Of a stretch of 64,000 nt of DNA, positions 34,275-43,694 are shown piece after piece. The notes beneath the pieces are model-generated. The model was not told where the DNA came from. It saw only the letters and a list, made by a program, of their open reading frames with translations, and ran no database searches. The stretch covers positions 3,224,220 through 3,288,219 of the forward strand of contig JAJHZJ010000121.1 in the NCBI GenBank assembly GCA_023548195.1. The letters run 5' to 3'. The position numbers and the translations under genes are program-made. This DNA is from Bettongia penicillata ogilbyi (lineage: Eukaryota > Chordata > Mammalia > Diprotodontia > Potoroidae). Every line of letters begins with the position of its first letter. Within the stretch, counting starts at the first letter, position 1.

Positions 34275-36035
34275 AGAGGTTCTTGCCCCTGAGGTCCAAT
34301 GAACATAGGCCCTCAGTAGGTTCACAAACTAACATGGGGGAAAGGGGAATCACATCTATGTTTTCACCAAACTTTGTTTTACTTTGTAATCCTATGTCTT
34401 TTGTATTATTATTCACTTTTTAAATTATTTATTTTTAGTTTTCAACATTCATTTCCACAAGATTTTGAGTTCCAAATTTTCTCCCCATTTCTCCCCTCTG
34501 CTCACCCCAAGACAGTATATATTCTGATTACCCCTTCCCTCAACTAGCCCTGGCTTCTATCACACTCCTCCTTCTCCTTATCCCCATCTCCTCTATTTTC
34601 TTGTAGGGCAAGATAGATTTCTATACCCGAGTACTTGTATTTCTTTTTTCCCAGTTACATGTAAAAGCAGTTTTTAACATTTGTTTTTAAAAGTTTGAGT
34701 TCCAACTTCTCTCCTTTCCTCCCTCTCCACCCATCCCCACTGAGAAGGCAAGCAATTCAATATGTCATACATGTGTAGTTATGCAAAAGACTTCCATAAA
34801 AGTCATGCTGTGAAAGACTAACTATATTTCCCTCCAACCTATCCTGTCCCCCATTTATTCTATTTTCTCTTTTGACCTTGTCCCTCCCCAAAAGTGTTTA
34901 CTTCTAATTACCCCCTCCTCCCATTTTCCCTCCCTTCTATCATCCCCCCACACCCCAATTATCCCCTCCTTCTCTACTTTCTTGTAGTGTAAGATAGATT
35001 TGCATGCCAAATTAAGTGTGCATGTTTTCCCCTCCTTAAGCCAAATGTGTTGATAGTAAGCTTCACTTTTTCCCTCTCATTTCCCCCTTTTTCCCTCCAT
35101 TGAAAGAGGTTTTTCTTGCCTCTTTTATGAGAGATAATTTGCCCTGTTCAGTTTCTCTTTTTCTCTTCCCAATATATGCCTCTCTTACCCCTTAATTTTT
35201 TTTTAGATATCATCCCTTCCTATTCAGTGCACCCTGTGCCCTCTATCTATATGTACAAAGCCCTCCAACTACCCAAATACTGAGAACAGTCTTAAAAGTT
35301 CCAAATATTATCTTTCCATGTAGGAATGTATACAGTTCAACTTTAGTAAGTCCCTTATGATTTCTCTTTCCTGTTTACCTTTTCATACTTCTCTTGATTC
35401 TTATACTTGAAAGTCAGATTTTCTATTTAGCTCTGGTCTTTCCATCAAGAATGCTTGAAAGTCCTCTATTTCATTGAATGAACATCTTTTTCCCCTGAAG
35501 TATTATACTCAAGTTTTGCTGGATAGGTGATTCTTGGTTTTAATCCTAGTTCCTTTGACTTCTGGAATATCATATTCCAAGTCCTTTGATCCCTTAATGT
35601 AAAAGCTGCTAGATCTTCTGTTATCCTGATTGTATTTCCACAATGCTTGAATTATTTCTTTCTGGCTGCTTGCAATATTTTCTCCTTGACCTGGGAACTC
35701 TGGAATTTGGCTATAATATTCCTAGGGGGTTTTCTTTTGGGATCTCTTTCAGGAAGCTCTGCTCCCAGCATGGTGCAATAGACACTTCCCAGCAACCTTC
35801 CAGGGTGTCTTAGGCTGGAGATTTGCTTCACTCTGTCATTCTGTGGGTTCTGCAGCTCCAGTATTTTTTAGAGCCATTTTTAACAGATATTTGGCCGAAC
35901 TTGGCTAGAGTGCTCTAGAAAGTGCTATTACTCCACTATCTTGGCTCCTCTGTAATCTTATGTCTTTAATTTTATTCATTTAAAAACATTTTTTTTCTGA
36001 GAAGTGGTCCATGACACAAAGAATTTTAAGAACTG
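34275..36035. mobile_element. Old DNA-transposon-like repeat hosting a HAL1-like insertion
   Basis: The outer parts (34275-34401 and 35951-36035) read as one element when the insert is removed. AGGTTCTTGCCCCTGAGGTC opens it. Near the right end come GAGAAGTGGTCCATGACACA and AATTTTAAGAACTG. The ends GGTTCTT and AAGAACT form a short terminal inverted repeat. I associate the text with MARNA (mariner-derived), from memory. Confidence 0.45.
34385..35967 (-). mobile_element. HAL1-like element with internal deletion, antisense, target-site duplication
   Basis: The insert is 34402-35950. TGTAATCCTATGTCTTT (34385-34401) and TGTAATCTTATGTCTTT (35951-35967) flank it. On the minus strand it starts at an apparently complete 5' end, GAGGAGCCAAGATAGTGG. 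About 200 bp of 5' UTR follow, then it jumps at about 35756 directly into the middle of ORF1 (CTGAAAGAGATCCC, equal to the CTGAAAGAGATCC of the copy at 41240-41253). The ORF1 C-terminal half and a duplicated-module 3' UTR complete it. The coiled coil and RRM start are deleted. Confidence 0.8.
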
Positions 36036-36084
36036 CAGACCAGTAGGTAGCCTAATAAAAAATGAGACAGGAGAAAGGAAAGAG

Positions 36085-36320
36085 AACAAGAATTTATTCA
36101 GCATTTCCTGGGAGCCTGGTACTATGCTAATTGCTTTACAAATATTATGTCATTTTATCCTCACAATAACCTTGTGAAGTAGGTGCTATTCTTATCCCCA
36201 TTTTGCAGTTGAGAAAACTAAAGTGAAGGGACTTGCCCAGGGTCACATAAGTGGTATCTGAGGCTGGATTTGAACTCAGATCTTCATGAATTGACACTGT
36301 GCCATCTAGCTGCCTCCTAG
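36085..36320 (-). mobile_element. MIR SINE, antisense
   Basis: CTTTACAAATATTATGTCAT, CACAATAACCTTGTGAAGTA, GGACTTGCCCAGGGTCACAT and GCTGGATTTGAACTCAGATC, ending in GTGCCATCTAGCTGCCTCC, give a nearly complete reversed CORE-SINE. Confidence 0.88.
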
Positions 36321-36534
36321 AGATAAAAAAAATAAAGGAGGAAAGAATTTCCAAAATTAGTCACAAGCTTCCAAAGAACTGAAATTTGATAGGACTTTTA
36401 ATACCTTTCATCAATAACAGCACCAACAGTAATGACGTATGCACAGATACAAGAGTCTCAAAGATCTTAGTAAAGTTTTAAGCTTTAAAAGCTTAAAGAC
36501 TTTTGGAATACCCTGCTACTTGAAGGTTGTGAAG

Positions 36535-36725
36535 TGCTTGTATCACAACCACCCTGTGAGGCAGGCAGTACAAGTATGTTTTACCCTCATTTTATAAGTG
36601 AGGATACCTAGATGTGAGGAGTGAATTAATTTGTGAATGATTACTCAGCTGATATAGGAGACAGGAGGCAAACTAGGTCTCATAATTTCAGGCCCCGCGT
36701 TCTGGCCACTGCACTAGGCTGCCTA
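36535..36725 (-). mobile_element. MIR SINE, antisense, decayed
   Basis: CACAACCACCCTGTGAGGCA, CTCATTTTATAAGTGAGGAT and GCGTTCTGGCCACTGCACTA in reversed MIR order. Confidence 0.65.
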
Positions 36726-36854
36726 CCAAAAGGTACACATGCCCTTCCTTCCCTAGTGTTGGCAGAGTAAGAAGATGTCGAACTGATTAACTCCTGTCTG
36801 CCAGATGTTGCAAGGAGTTGAGAGTCCTAATTTTTCTGTGAAAATTGCACATAG

Positions 36855-36975
36855 ATCAATCAATGAGGATTTATTAAGTGCTTACTATGTGTCAGGTAGT
36901 GTACTGTACTCTAGGAATACATAAACATAAGCAAAGATCTTATGTTCTAATGGGGGAGGAAGACACATGAAAGGG
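36855..36975 (-). mobile_element. L2 3' end, antisense
   Basis: ATCAATCAATGAGGATTTAT, GTGCTTACTATGTGTCAGGT and CTTATGTTCTAATGGGGGAG. Confidence 0.75.
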
Positions 36976-37417
36976 GAACTAGAAAGTTGGGGAGGAATAC
37001 ATGTGGAAGGAAATGATCAAAGAAGTGCCGTGGAGGCCTAATCCTGGGCAAGATAAGGCTAGCAGAGTCTGGCCTCCCAGGCAAGGGAATTCAGACAAGG
37101 CCTTCATAGACTGCAGCAGGAAGATAAAGCCAGCAATGTGAAAAATAATAGAGATGATGTGAAGTCCTGCATTTAGACATTTTTTAAAAATCACTTGTAA
37201 GCATGGGGGAGACCTGATTTTACGTAAGTCTGTATGGGGTAAAAAATGAAGATCCTAATAATTAATAAGTTGTCATCAAGCTTAGTGAAAATGAAAGAGT
37301 AATGCAATATTAGAAGTATAGTAGAAGTACTATTAATACTTCTACCAGTACTAACAGAAGTATAGTATCTAGATTTAAGAAAGCTAATGGTCTTGCGGTC
37401 TGCATTAGTACTATATC
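36976..37417. other. Unassigned stretch with small AGAAGTAT repeats
   Basis: Several AGAAGTATAGTA-like and ACTTCTACC words recur at 37310-37365, a local cryptic repeat. No gene. Confidence 0.4.
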
Positions 37418-39000
37418 TAGATATTATGTTCAGTTTTGGAAATCAGACTTCGAGAGGTACTGACACACTAGTTTGACCTGTAGCCCCAGGGATCCAATGC
37501 ACAAACTCTAATTCATCCTCAGGGTCCTGACTACAAAGAAAGGGAGAGATCAGGCTTCTCATTTCTCTCTGATTTATTGCCTATTCCCTGGAATAAAGCT
37601 CTGAGGAAATCTCTAAAAAGTTGTTCAAATATGGCCCATGACTAGAGTTTCTCCAAAATACAGGCAATGGAATCCCTTCTAAAAATGGTACTGTGGGTAT
37701 TGGGTATATAACAACTGTTTCTTTCTTCTACCCCAGAAAATGCTTAAGATGCAAAAGATTCATAGTATCAACAAACACAGAAATATAAACCATCCCAAGT
37801 AGCATATGGTATTTCCCCCAAATTTGAAGGCAATTTATTGGGCTGCTGAAGAAGTATGTCACTTTCACCTCAGCCTTAGACTGTCAGAGCAGCTCATGAG
37901 ATCTAAATGTCCTTCTGAGTGAGGCCACAACTTGGACAATGTTTAGTTGATCAGCTCCAGGAAGATATGAGTGGTCATCTCCTCTGACGAGCTTGCCTCC
38001 ATTTGATTAGTTAGCTTCCAACTCTAGAATTCACCACCTAGACACCAATGCCAGTGCCTAAAATCCCAATTTTACAGGTTGTCAGTCATTTTCTGTGCCC
38101 TGGAAAGAAAGGAGAAAACAGAAGGTAGGAACCAGAAATAGACTCACCTAGGCAAGCCCATGTTCCCATTGTCACAGGCTTTTAATTGCCATTGCATTGA
38201 GAGGTGAGAGAAATCCTCCCTCCCCTAATCTGACTAGAAATCCAAAGGAGAAGTTTGCTCACCAAGAGAGTAGCCTCCAAAGAAAGCCAACTGAAGGATC
38301 TACTTTTATAGACTACTACGGGAGAACATTCCTTCATAAGAGTTTGTCCCTCATGTGATTTCAGTAGCCAATTATCTTTGATGACTCCCTCCTTCACACA
38401 GACTCACAGGGAACAATCAGGAATTGTTAGGTCATACAAGCAATGTATGCATCCTGGGCAAGGGGCTAAGGGACATGTCTCTTAAGCTCCATGGAAAGTG
38501 TCATAGTTCAGCAGTTAAGGGAGTTCTTCTGATCCCTGTTGCTACACGGGAAGCCTCCAAAGAAAGATGACTAGGCTAATGGAGATCTGGAAATAATATC
38601 ACATGAAGGATGTGTGAGGGAACCAAAGTTATTTATATAGCCATATAGAAATGAAGATTCATCAGAGGACTTGATAAATGCTTTCAAATATTTGACAAAC
38701 TAGGAAGTGAAGGGGTGTCTATTCATTTTCTAGTTTGTCAGATGACAGAACCTGGAGTAACAGATGTAAGTTACAGAGAAGCACAAAATGTTGGGTTAAT
38801 ATAAAGAAGAACTTTTCTAATGATTAGAGCTGGCCAATGATCAGACTGGCTGGTATGTAAGATAAAGAGCTACTTAATTATCAAATGAAATGATCACATG
38901 AAGCTATGTCCACCCATCAGAGATGATGTAGAGGAGATTTCTGTTGGGGAGAAAGGGAGAGTTGCATTGGGTGACCTCTTAAGATTCCATGATAAATGGC
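37418..39000 (+). mobile_element. CR1/L3-type LINE 3' region, sense, interrupted
   Basis: Left part 37418-37475 (ATTATGTTCAGTTTTGGAAA, GAGAGGTACTGACACACTAG). Right part from about 38551 (AAGCCTCCAAAGAAAGATGA, GCTTTCAAATATTTGACAAA, AGAACTTTTCTAATGATTAG, GAGAAAGGGAGAGTTGCATT, GGGTGACCTCTTAAGATTCC). Both are consecutive segments of the CR1/L3 3' end as seen at 57010-57415. An unrelated 1.07 kb insert separates them. Confidence 0.65.
37479..38546. mobile_element. Unidentified 1.07 kb insert with inverted terminal sequences
   Basis: The left end TGTAGCCCCAGGGATCC (37479-37495) is close to the reverse complement of the right end (TGTAGCAACAGGGATCA, 38530-38546). No target-site duplication is obvious. 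On the minus strand a TATAAAAG box lies near 38308 and an ATTAAA near 38190, so an LTR-type origin is also possible. Frame 38182-38397 (-) has no domain. Confidence 0.45.
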
Positions 39001-39225
39001 ACATCTGTTAGGTGCCAGGCACTGTGCTAAGTGCTTTACAAATAATAGTCTTTACAAATACATTCTTATTTGATCCACACAACAACCTTGTGAAGTGCTA
39101 CTTTTTACATTTGAGGAAACTGAAACAGCAGTTAAGTGACTTGCCCAGGGTCACACAGCTAATAAGTTTCTGAGGCTGGATTTGAATTCAGGTCTTCCTA
39201 ACCCCCAGCATATAGCACTCTATTG
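39000..39225 (-). mobile_element. MIR SINE, antisense
   Basis: GCCAGGCACTGTGCTAAGTG, CACAACAACCTTGTGAAGTG, AGTGACTTGCCCAGGGTCAC and GAGGCTGGATTTGAATTCAG. Near full length. Confidence 0.9.
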
Positions 39226-39228
39226 CTA

Positions 39229-39680
39229 ATGAGGGTTAAAGGTCTTCCCCACCCATTGATGGGCCTGCCCATTAAGGGAAGCTTGATTAGGGAAGGCCCA
39301 TTAATTTCTAATGCACTGGTTGTCAATGGTTGTGATGCTCTCTGGCTCTGAAAAGTGTATATATACTCTGAGGTGAAGTTTTACTTTGGGGCTCTTCACT
39401 GGAAGTGTCTGTTTGGCCAGACGAGAATCTGGCCAGTCACTAAGGAACAGCACCCCACCCCCCCACCCTCCCGCCCCACACCCTTTGAAAACCCAGACGC
39501 TGGTGCTTCTCTCTCTGGTAACTATGTATCTATGGGCAGATGGTTGGATCTGTCTGTTGATCTGTCATGTATGTATTGCTTACTGTCAGACACTTGGAAA
39601 CCCTGTCTGTTGGTTTTGATTTCTCTGTATTTTCTCTGAAGTTCAAGGTGCTGACTTTTGAACTAAGTGAATGACACATG
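39229..39680 (+). mobile_element. Possible LTR-like sequence with TATA box and G-quadruplex motif
   Basis: GTGTATATATACTC near 39356 could be a TATA box, followed by GTTTTACTTTGGGGCTCTTC and a C-rich block at 39453-39483. The region has the look of an ERV LTR, but I could not fix TG/CA ends, a target-site duplication or a polyadenylation signal. The overlapping frames (39355-39639, 39386-39619) are not convincing. Confidence 0.3.
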
Positions 39681-40703
39681 TGATTGATTGCTGATACCTC
39701 AAAAGCTGCTTTCCTTTTAGAAAAGCAGCTCTAAAAACCTGTATAGCAGGCCCTCCTGTGTATGTTGGGATGCTTGCTTTTATATCCATCTACCTAGCTG
39801 CCTCTAATGACTTAAAATTGAGTACATGTATAGCTATGATATTGAGCCATGGCCATTTAGCATTTTATTTTATTTTTTTTTTATAAATTTATTTAACTTT
39901 TTACATTCATTTTCACAAAATTTTGGGTTCCAAATTTTCTCCCCATTTGTCCCCTCCCCCCACCCCAATACACTGAGCATTCTAATTGCCCCTATCACCA
40001 ATCTGCCTTCTCTTCTATCATCCCTCCCTTCCCTTGTCCCCATCTTCTCTTTTGCCCTGTAGGGCCAGATAACTTTCTATTCCTCATTACCTGTATTTCT
40101 TATTTCCTGGTAGCAAGAACAATACTCAACAATTGTTCCTAAAACTTTGAGTTCCAACTTCTCCCCATCCCTCCCTCCCCACCCATTTCCTTTGGCAAGG
40201 CAGGCAATTCAATATAGGCCATATCTGTGTAGTTTTGCAAATGACTTCAATAATACTCATGTTGTTTAAGACTAACTGTATTTCCCTCCATCCTATCCTG
40301 CCCCCATTGCTTCTATTCTCTCTTTTGATCCTGTCCTTCCCCAAGAGTGTTGATTCAAATTGCTTCCTCCTCCCATTGCCCTCCCTTCCATCATCCCCCC
40401 CACCCTGCTTATCCCCTTCTCCCCTACTTTCCTGTATTGTAAGATAAGTTTACATGCCAAAATGGGTGTGCATTTTATTCCTTCCTTTACTCCAATGTGA
40501 TGAGAGTAAACTTCTTGTTTTTCTCTCAACTCCCCTCTTTTTCCCTCCACTAAAAAGTCTCCTGCCTGCCTCTTGAATGAGATATAATTTACCCCATTCC
40601 ATTTCTCCCTCTCTCCTCCCAATACATTTCTCTCTCACCACTTAACTTCATTTTTTTAAGATATGATCCCATCCTATTCAATTCACTCTGTGCTCTCTGT
40701 CTC

Positions 40704-40756
40704 TGTGTGTGTGCATGTGTGTGTGTGTGTGTATGTGTGTGTGTGTGTGTGTGTGT
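40704..40756. repeat. (TG)n microsatellite in HAL1-like 3' UTR
   Basis: TG repeats with CA and TA interruptions. The frame across it on the minus strand is an artefact. Confidence 0.95.
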
Positions 40757-40903
40757 AATCCCACCAACTACCCAGATACTGAAAAGTTTCAAAAGTTACA
40801 AATATTGCCTTTCCATGTAGGAATGTAAACAGTTCAACTTTAGTAAGTCCCTTATGACTTCTCTTTGCTGTTTACCTTTTCGTGCTTCTTTTCATTCTTG
40901 CAT

Positions 40904-42013
40904 TTAAAAGTCAGATTTTCTTTTCAGCTCTGGTCTTTTCATCAGGAATGCTTGAAAGTCCTCTATTTCATTGAAATACAATTTTTTCCCCTGAAGTATT
41001 ATGCTCAGTTTTGCTGGGTAGGTGATTCTTGGTTTTAGTCCTAGTTTTTTTGACTTCTGAAATATCATATTCCATGCCCTTCTATCCCTTAATGTAGAAG
41101 CTGCTAGATCTTGTGTTTTCCTGATTTTATTTCCACAATACTGGAATTGTTTCTTTCTAGCTGCTTGCAATATTTTCTCCTTTACCTGGGAATTCTGGAA
41201 TTTGGCCACAGTGTTCCTAGGAGTTTCTCTTTTTGGATCTCTTTCAGGCAGTGATCGGTGGATTTCTTGAATACTTATTTTTCCCTCTGGTTCCAGAATA
41301 TCAGGGCAGTCTTCCTTGATCATTTCATGAAAGATAATGTCTAGGCTCTTTTTTTGATCATAGCTTTCAGGCAGTCCCATAATTTTTAAATTGTCTCTCC
41401 TGGATCTATTTTCCAGGTCAGTTGTTTTTCCAATGAGATAGTTTACATTCTCTTCCATTTTTTCATTCTTTTGGTTTTGTTTTGTGATTTCTTGGTTTCT
41501 CATAAGGTCATTAGCCTCCATCTGTTCCACTCTAATTTTTAAAGAACTATTTTCTTCAGTGAGCTTTTGAACCTCCTTTTCTATTTGTCTAATTCTGCTT
41601 TTGAAAGCATTCTTCTCTTCATTGGCTTTTTGAACCTCTTTTGCCAACTGAGTGAGCCTATTTTTCAAGGTGTTATTTTCCTCAGCATTTTTTTGCTCAA
41701 ATCCTTGAGCATTTTCCTCACCTCCTTTAGCATGGTGTTGACCTGCTTTTCATACTGTTCTTGCATCTCTCATTTCTCTTCCCAGTTTCTCCTCCACCTC
41801 TCTAACTTGCTTTTCAAAATCCTTTTTGAGCTCTTCCATGGCCTGAGACCACTGAATATTTATTTTGGATGTTTTGGATACAGAAGCCTTGACTTCTTTG
41901 TCTTTCCCTGATGGTAAGCATTGTTGTTCCTCATCAGAAAGGAAGGGAGGAGATATCTGTTCACCAAGAAAGTAACCTTCTGTGGTCTTATTTTTTTTCC
42001 CTTTTCTGGGCAT
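40904..42013 (-). pseudogene. L1/HAL1 ORF1-like RNA-binding protein, two frameshifts
   Basis: The start codon at 42013 opens MPRKGKKNKTTEG, a basic N-terminus. The frame ends at 41750 after a shift near 41770. A short second-frame block (EMQEQYEKQVNTMLKEVRK) follows, and a T7/A7 run at 41688-41694 marks the second shift. From there a 254-codon frame to the stop at 40904 holds heptad-rich coiled coil (about residues 1-75), the ORF1p signature DLENRSRRDNLKIMGLPE (about 86-103) that opens the RRM-like domain, and the basic C-terminal domain ending RPELKRKSDF. ORF1p is the RNA-binding, trimer-forming part of the L1 ribonucleoprotein. Only two shifts in about 370 codons makes it the best-kept protein remnant in the window. 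Confidence 0.88.
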
Positions 42014-42599
42014 TTTCCCAGCCAGTTACTGAGATTCAAATGCTGCTTCCCAGCCTCAGGGCTTTCAGTGGGGGCAGCACTGCTATTCAGTGTGAGATTA
42101 AGTTCAGGTGCTCAGGTGGGGGCAGGGCTACCTCATAGGGCTCAGTTCCCTCAGGGGTTTTATGTGAAGACCTTCAATAATGGATCCGAGCTCCTGTCTG
42201 CTTTGGGAGCTCCTGTCTGCTGCTGCCTCCTGAGCGAGCCTGAGTTATGGAGACACCCCACTCGGCCAGCCAAACAGGCTCTCTCACTGACCTTTGCACT
42301 GTGGGTGGAGGGACCTGGGCTGCCGCTGGAGATTCTATTCCTGAAGCCTGCTTGGATCTGCTCCTGTAGGTGCCTCGCGGCTAAGGCAGGGCTGGGCTTT
42401 GCTCCGGGTCTGGTGGGCGACAGACCTTTGGTGATGGTTTTTCAGGTCTCTCTGGAACAGAAATCTCCTCCACTCCATTGTTGTGTAGCTTCCACTGCTC
42501 CAGAATTTGTTGGGAGTTCTTCTTTACAGATATTTTATGGGCTGTGGGTTTGGAGCTAGCACATGTGAATCTTTCTACTCTGCCATCTTGGCCCAGAGC

Positions 42600-42749
42600 T
42601 GGAATTTTAGCTTCCTCTCCCCTTATGTCCCCTCTCCCCACAAACTAACTGTCAATTTGCTGCACAGAAGGTTAGGATCATGGATTAGAGCTGAGAAGGC
42701 TCTCAGGAGAGATTAAGCCCAACCTCTCTCATTTTATGGGGAGGAAACT
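42600..42749 (-). repeat. Extra 5' segment of the HAL1-like insertion, partly MIR-like
   Basis: Inside the target-site duplication but upstream of the L1-type start. On the minus strand 42749-42670 reads AGTTTCCTCCCCATAAAATG, then GGTTGGGCTTAATCTC and CAGCTCTAATCCATGATCC, the 3' half of a MIR-type SINE. 42669-42600 is unassigned. Confidence 0.6.
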
Positions 42750-43017
42750 CCATTTAGCATTTTATAGTCAGAATACATGGAAACTTTCTGTGGGCTGTAA
42801 AAATCTTATCTTTTACCCATGTATCTTGTTGGCACATTTTTTTCTAACTCTTTCCTCATCCATTCTGTCTCCCTAGTGCTCACCTGGCAGCCACAGATCG
42901 CTTTCACCTCTTACCCCTAAAAGCTGGTTTCATGTTACCCTCAAGTTATCGTCAAGACTGGCCTCATGTGTTTAGGCAGAGTAGGTGGGCATGGGCACCT
43001 GTGTACTGACATTAGGG

Positions 43018-43260
43018 GCACCAGAAGGCTCCTCTACTCCCAAACATCTACCTTTCTTTTCTGTCATGGTTCTGGAAAATCCAATCATTAAATTTTTCTC
43101 TGGGTTTAGACTTTTCCTCTAGAAAACCCCTATTAAAAGCACCAGAAGGCTCCTCTACTCCCAAACATCTACCTTTCTTTCCTGTCATGGTTCTGGAAAA
43201 TCCAATCATTAAATTTTTCCTCTGGGTTTAGACTTTTCCTCTAGAAAACCCCTATTAAAA
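43018..43260. repeat. Tandem duplication, unit 121 bp
   Basis: GCACCAGAAGGCTCCTCTAC begins at 43018 and again at 43139. The two copies (43018-43138 and 43139-43260) differ by one substitution (TTCTTTTCTG against TTCTTTCCTG) and one inserted C. No coding content. Confidence 0.97.
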
Positions 43261-43289
43261 GTACACGTATGTTACATGAGTGATGCAAC

Positions 43290-43425
43290 GTATTAACTTA
43301 CTTCACAGGATTGTTGTGAGGCTCAGATGAGGTTATATTTGTAAAGAACTTGGCATACAGTGTCTGGCCTATTATAGATGCTTAGTAAATGCTTATTCCA
43401 TCCATCTATCCATCCATCCATCATA
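43290..43425 (+). mobile_element. MIR SINE 3' half, sense, with (ATCC)n
   Basis: ACAGGATTGTTGTGAGGCTC, GTAAAGAACTTGGCATACAG and GATGCTTAGTAAATGCTTAT, ending in ATCCATC units at 43398-43422. Confidence 0.75.
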
Positions 43426-43600
43426 AAACCTTAAGAGGCCATCCAATCTGACCCTCCCCCAACAGAAATCTCCTCTATAGTGTCCTTCATGGGTGGTCAT
43501 TCAGTTTCTTTTGAACATTTCCAGGGTCAGGGAGCTCATTATCTAACATGCCAGCCAATTTGAACATTGGCCAGCTCTAACAGCTTTTTGTTTTAGCAAA
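43425..43600 (-). mobile_element. CR1/L3-type LINE 3' end, antisense
   Basis: GCCATCCAATCTGACCCTCC, GGTGGTCATTCAGTTTCTTT, GGGTCAGGGAGCTCATTATC and GGCCAGCTCTAACAGCTTTT are the reverse of the CR1/L3 end seen at 57700-58000. Confidence 0.65.
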
Positions 43601-43694
43601 GCCAGATTGGTAAATTATGATAGGGGATGCAGAGAAAGAAAAGGTACAGTTCATGAGGCCCTACTTGTAGGGTAGGAGAGGGAGATGGGGAGGG

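Larger units (their letters stand above)
39853..42765 (-). mobile_element. HAL1-like element, full length, antisense, perfect 16 bp target-site duplication
   Basis: CCATTTAGCATTTTAT occurs at 39853-39868 and again at 42750-42765. The insert is 39869-42749. On the minus strand it has about 150 bp of extra 5' sequence (42749-42600), an L1-type start with GGCCAAGATGGCAGAG (YY1-type motif, 42582-42591), a ~570 bp 5' UTR, ORF1 (42013-40904), and a ~1.0 kb G-rich 3' UTR ending in T-rich sequence on the plus strand (the poly(A) tail). There is no ORF2. Identity of the flanking repeats makes this the youngest HAL1-like copy here. Confidence 0.85.

Noticed and set aside
35756..35760. Splice junction as the cause of the HAL1-like internal deletion
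   Set aside because: The flanking bases do not fit a donor or acceptor consensus when compared with the intact copy at 41240-41260; simple deletion or template jumping fits as well.
39704..39730. Hairpin (AGCTGCTTT ... AAAAGCAGCT)
   Set aside because: A 9-10 bp stem with an 8-base loop is common by chance in 64 kb, and no terminator or microRNA-type context is present.
41921..42559. 212-codon plus-strand open frame
   Set aside because: It runs opposite to the L1-type 5' UTR and ORF1 start of the HAL1-like element; the minus strand carries the real signal. It is a shadow in a GC-richer 5' UTR.
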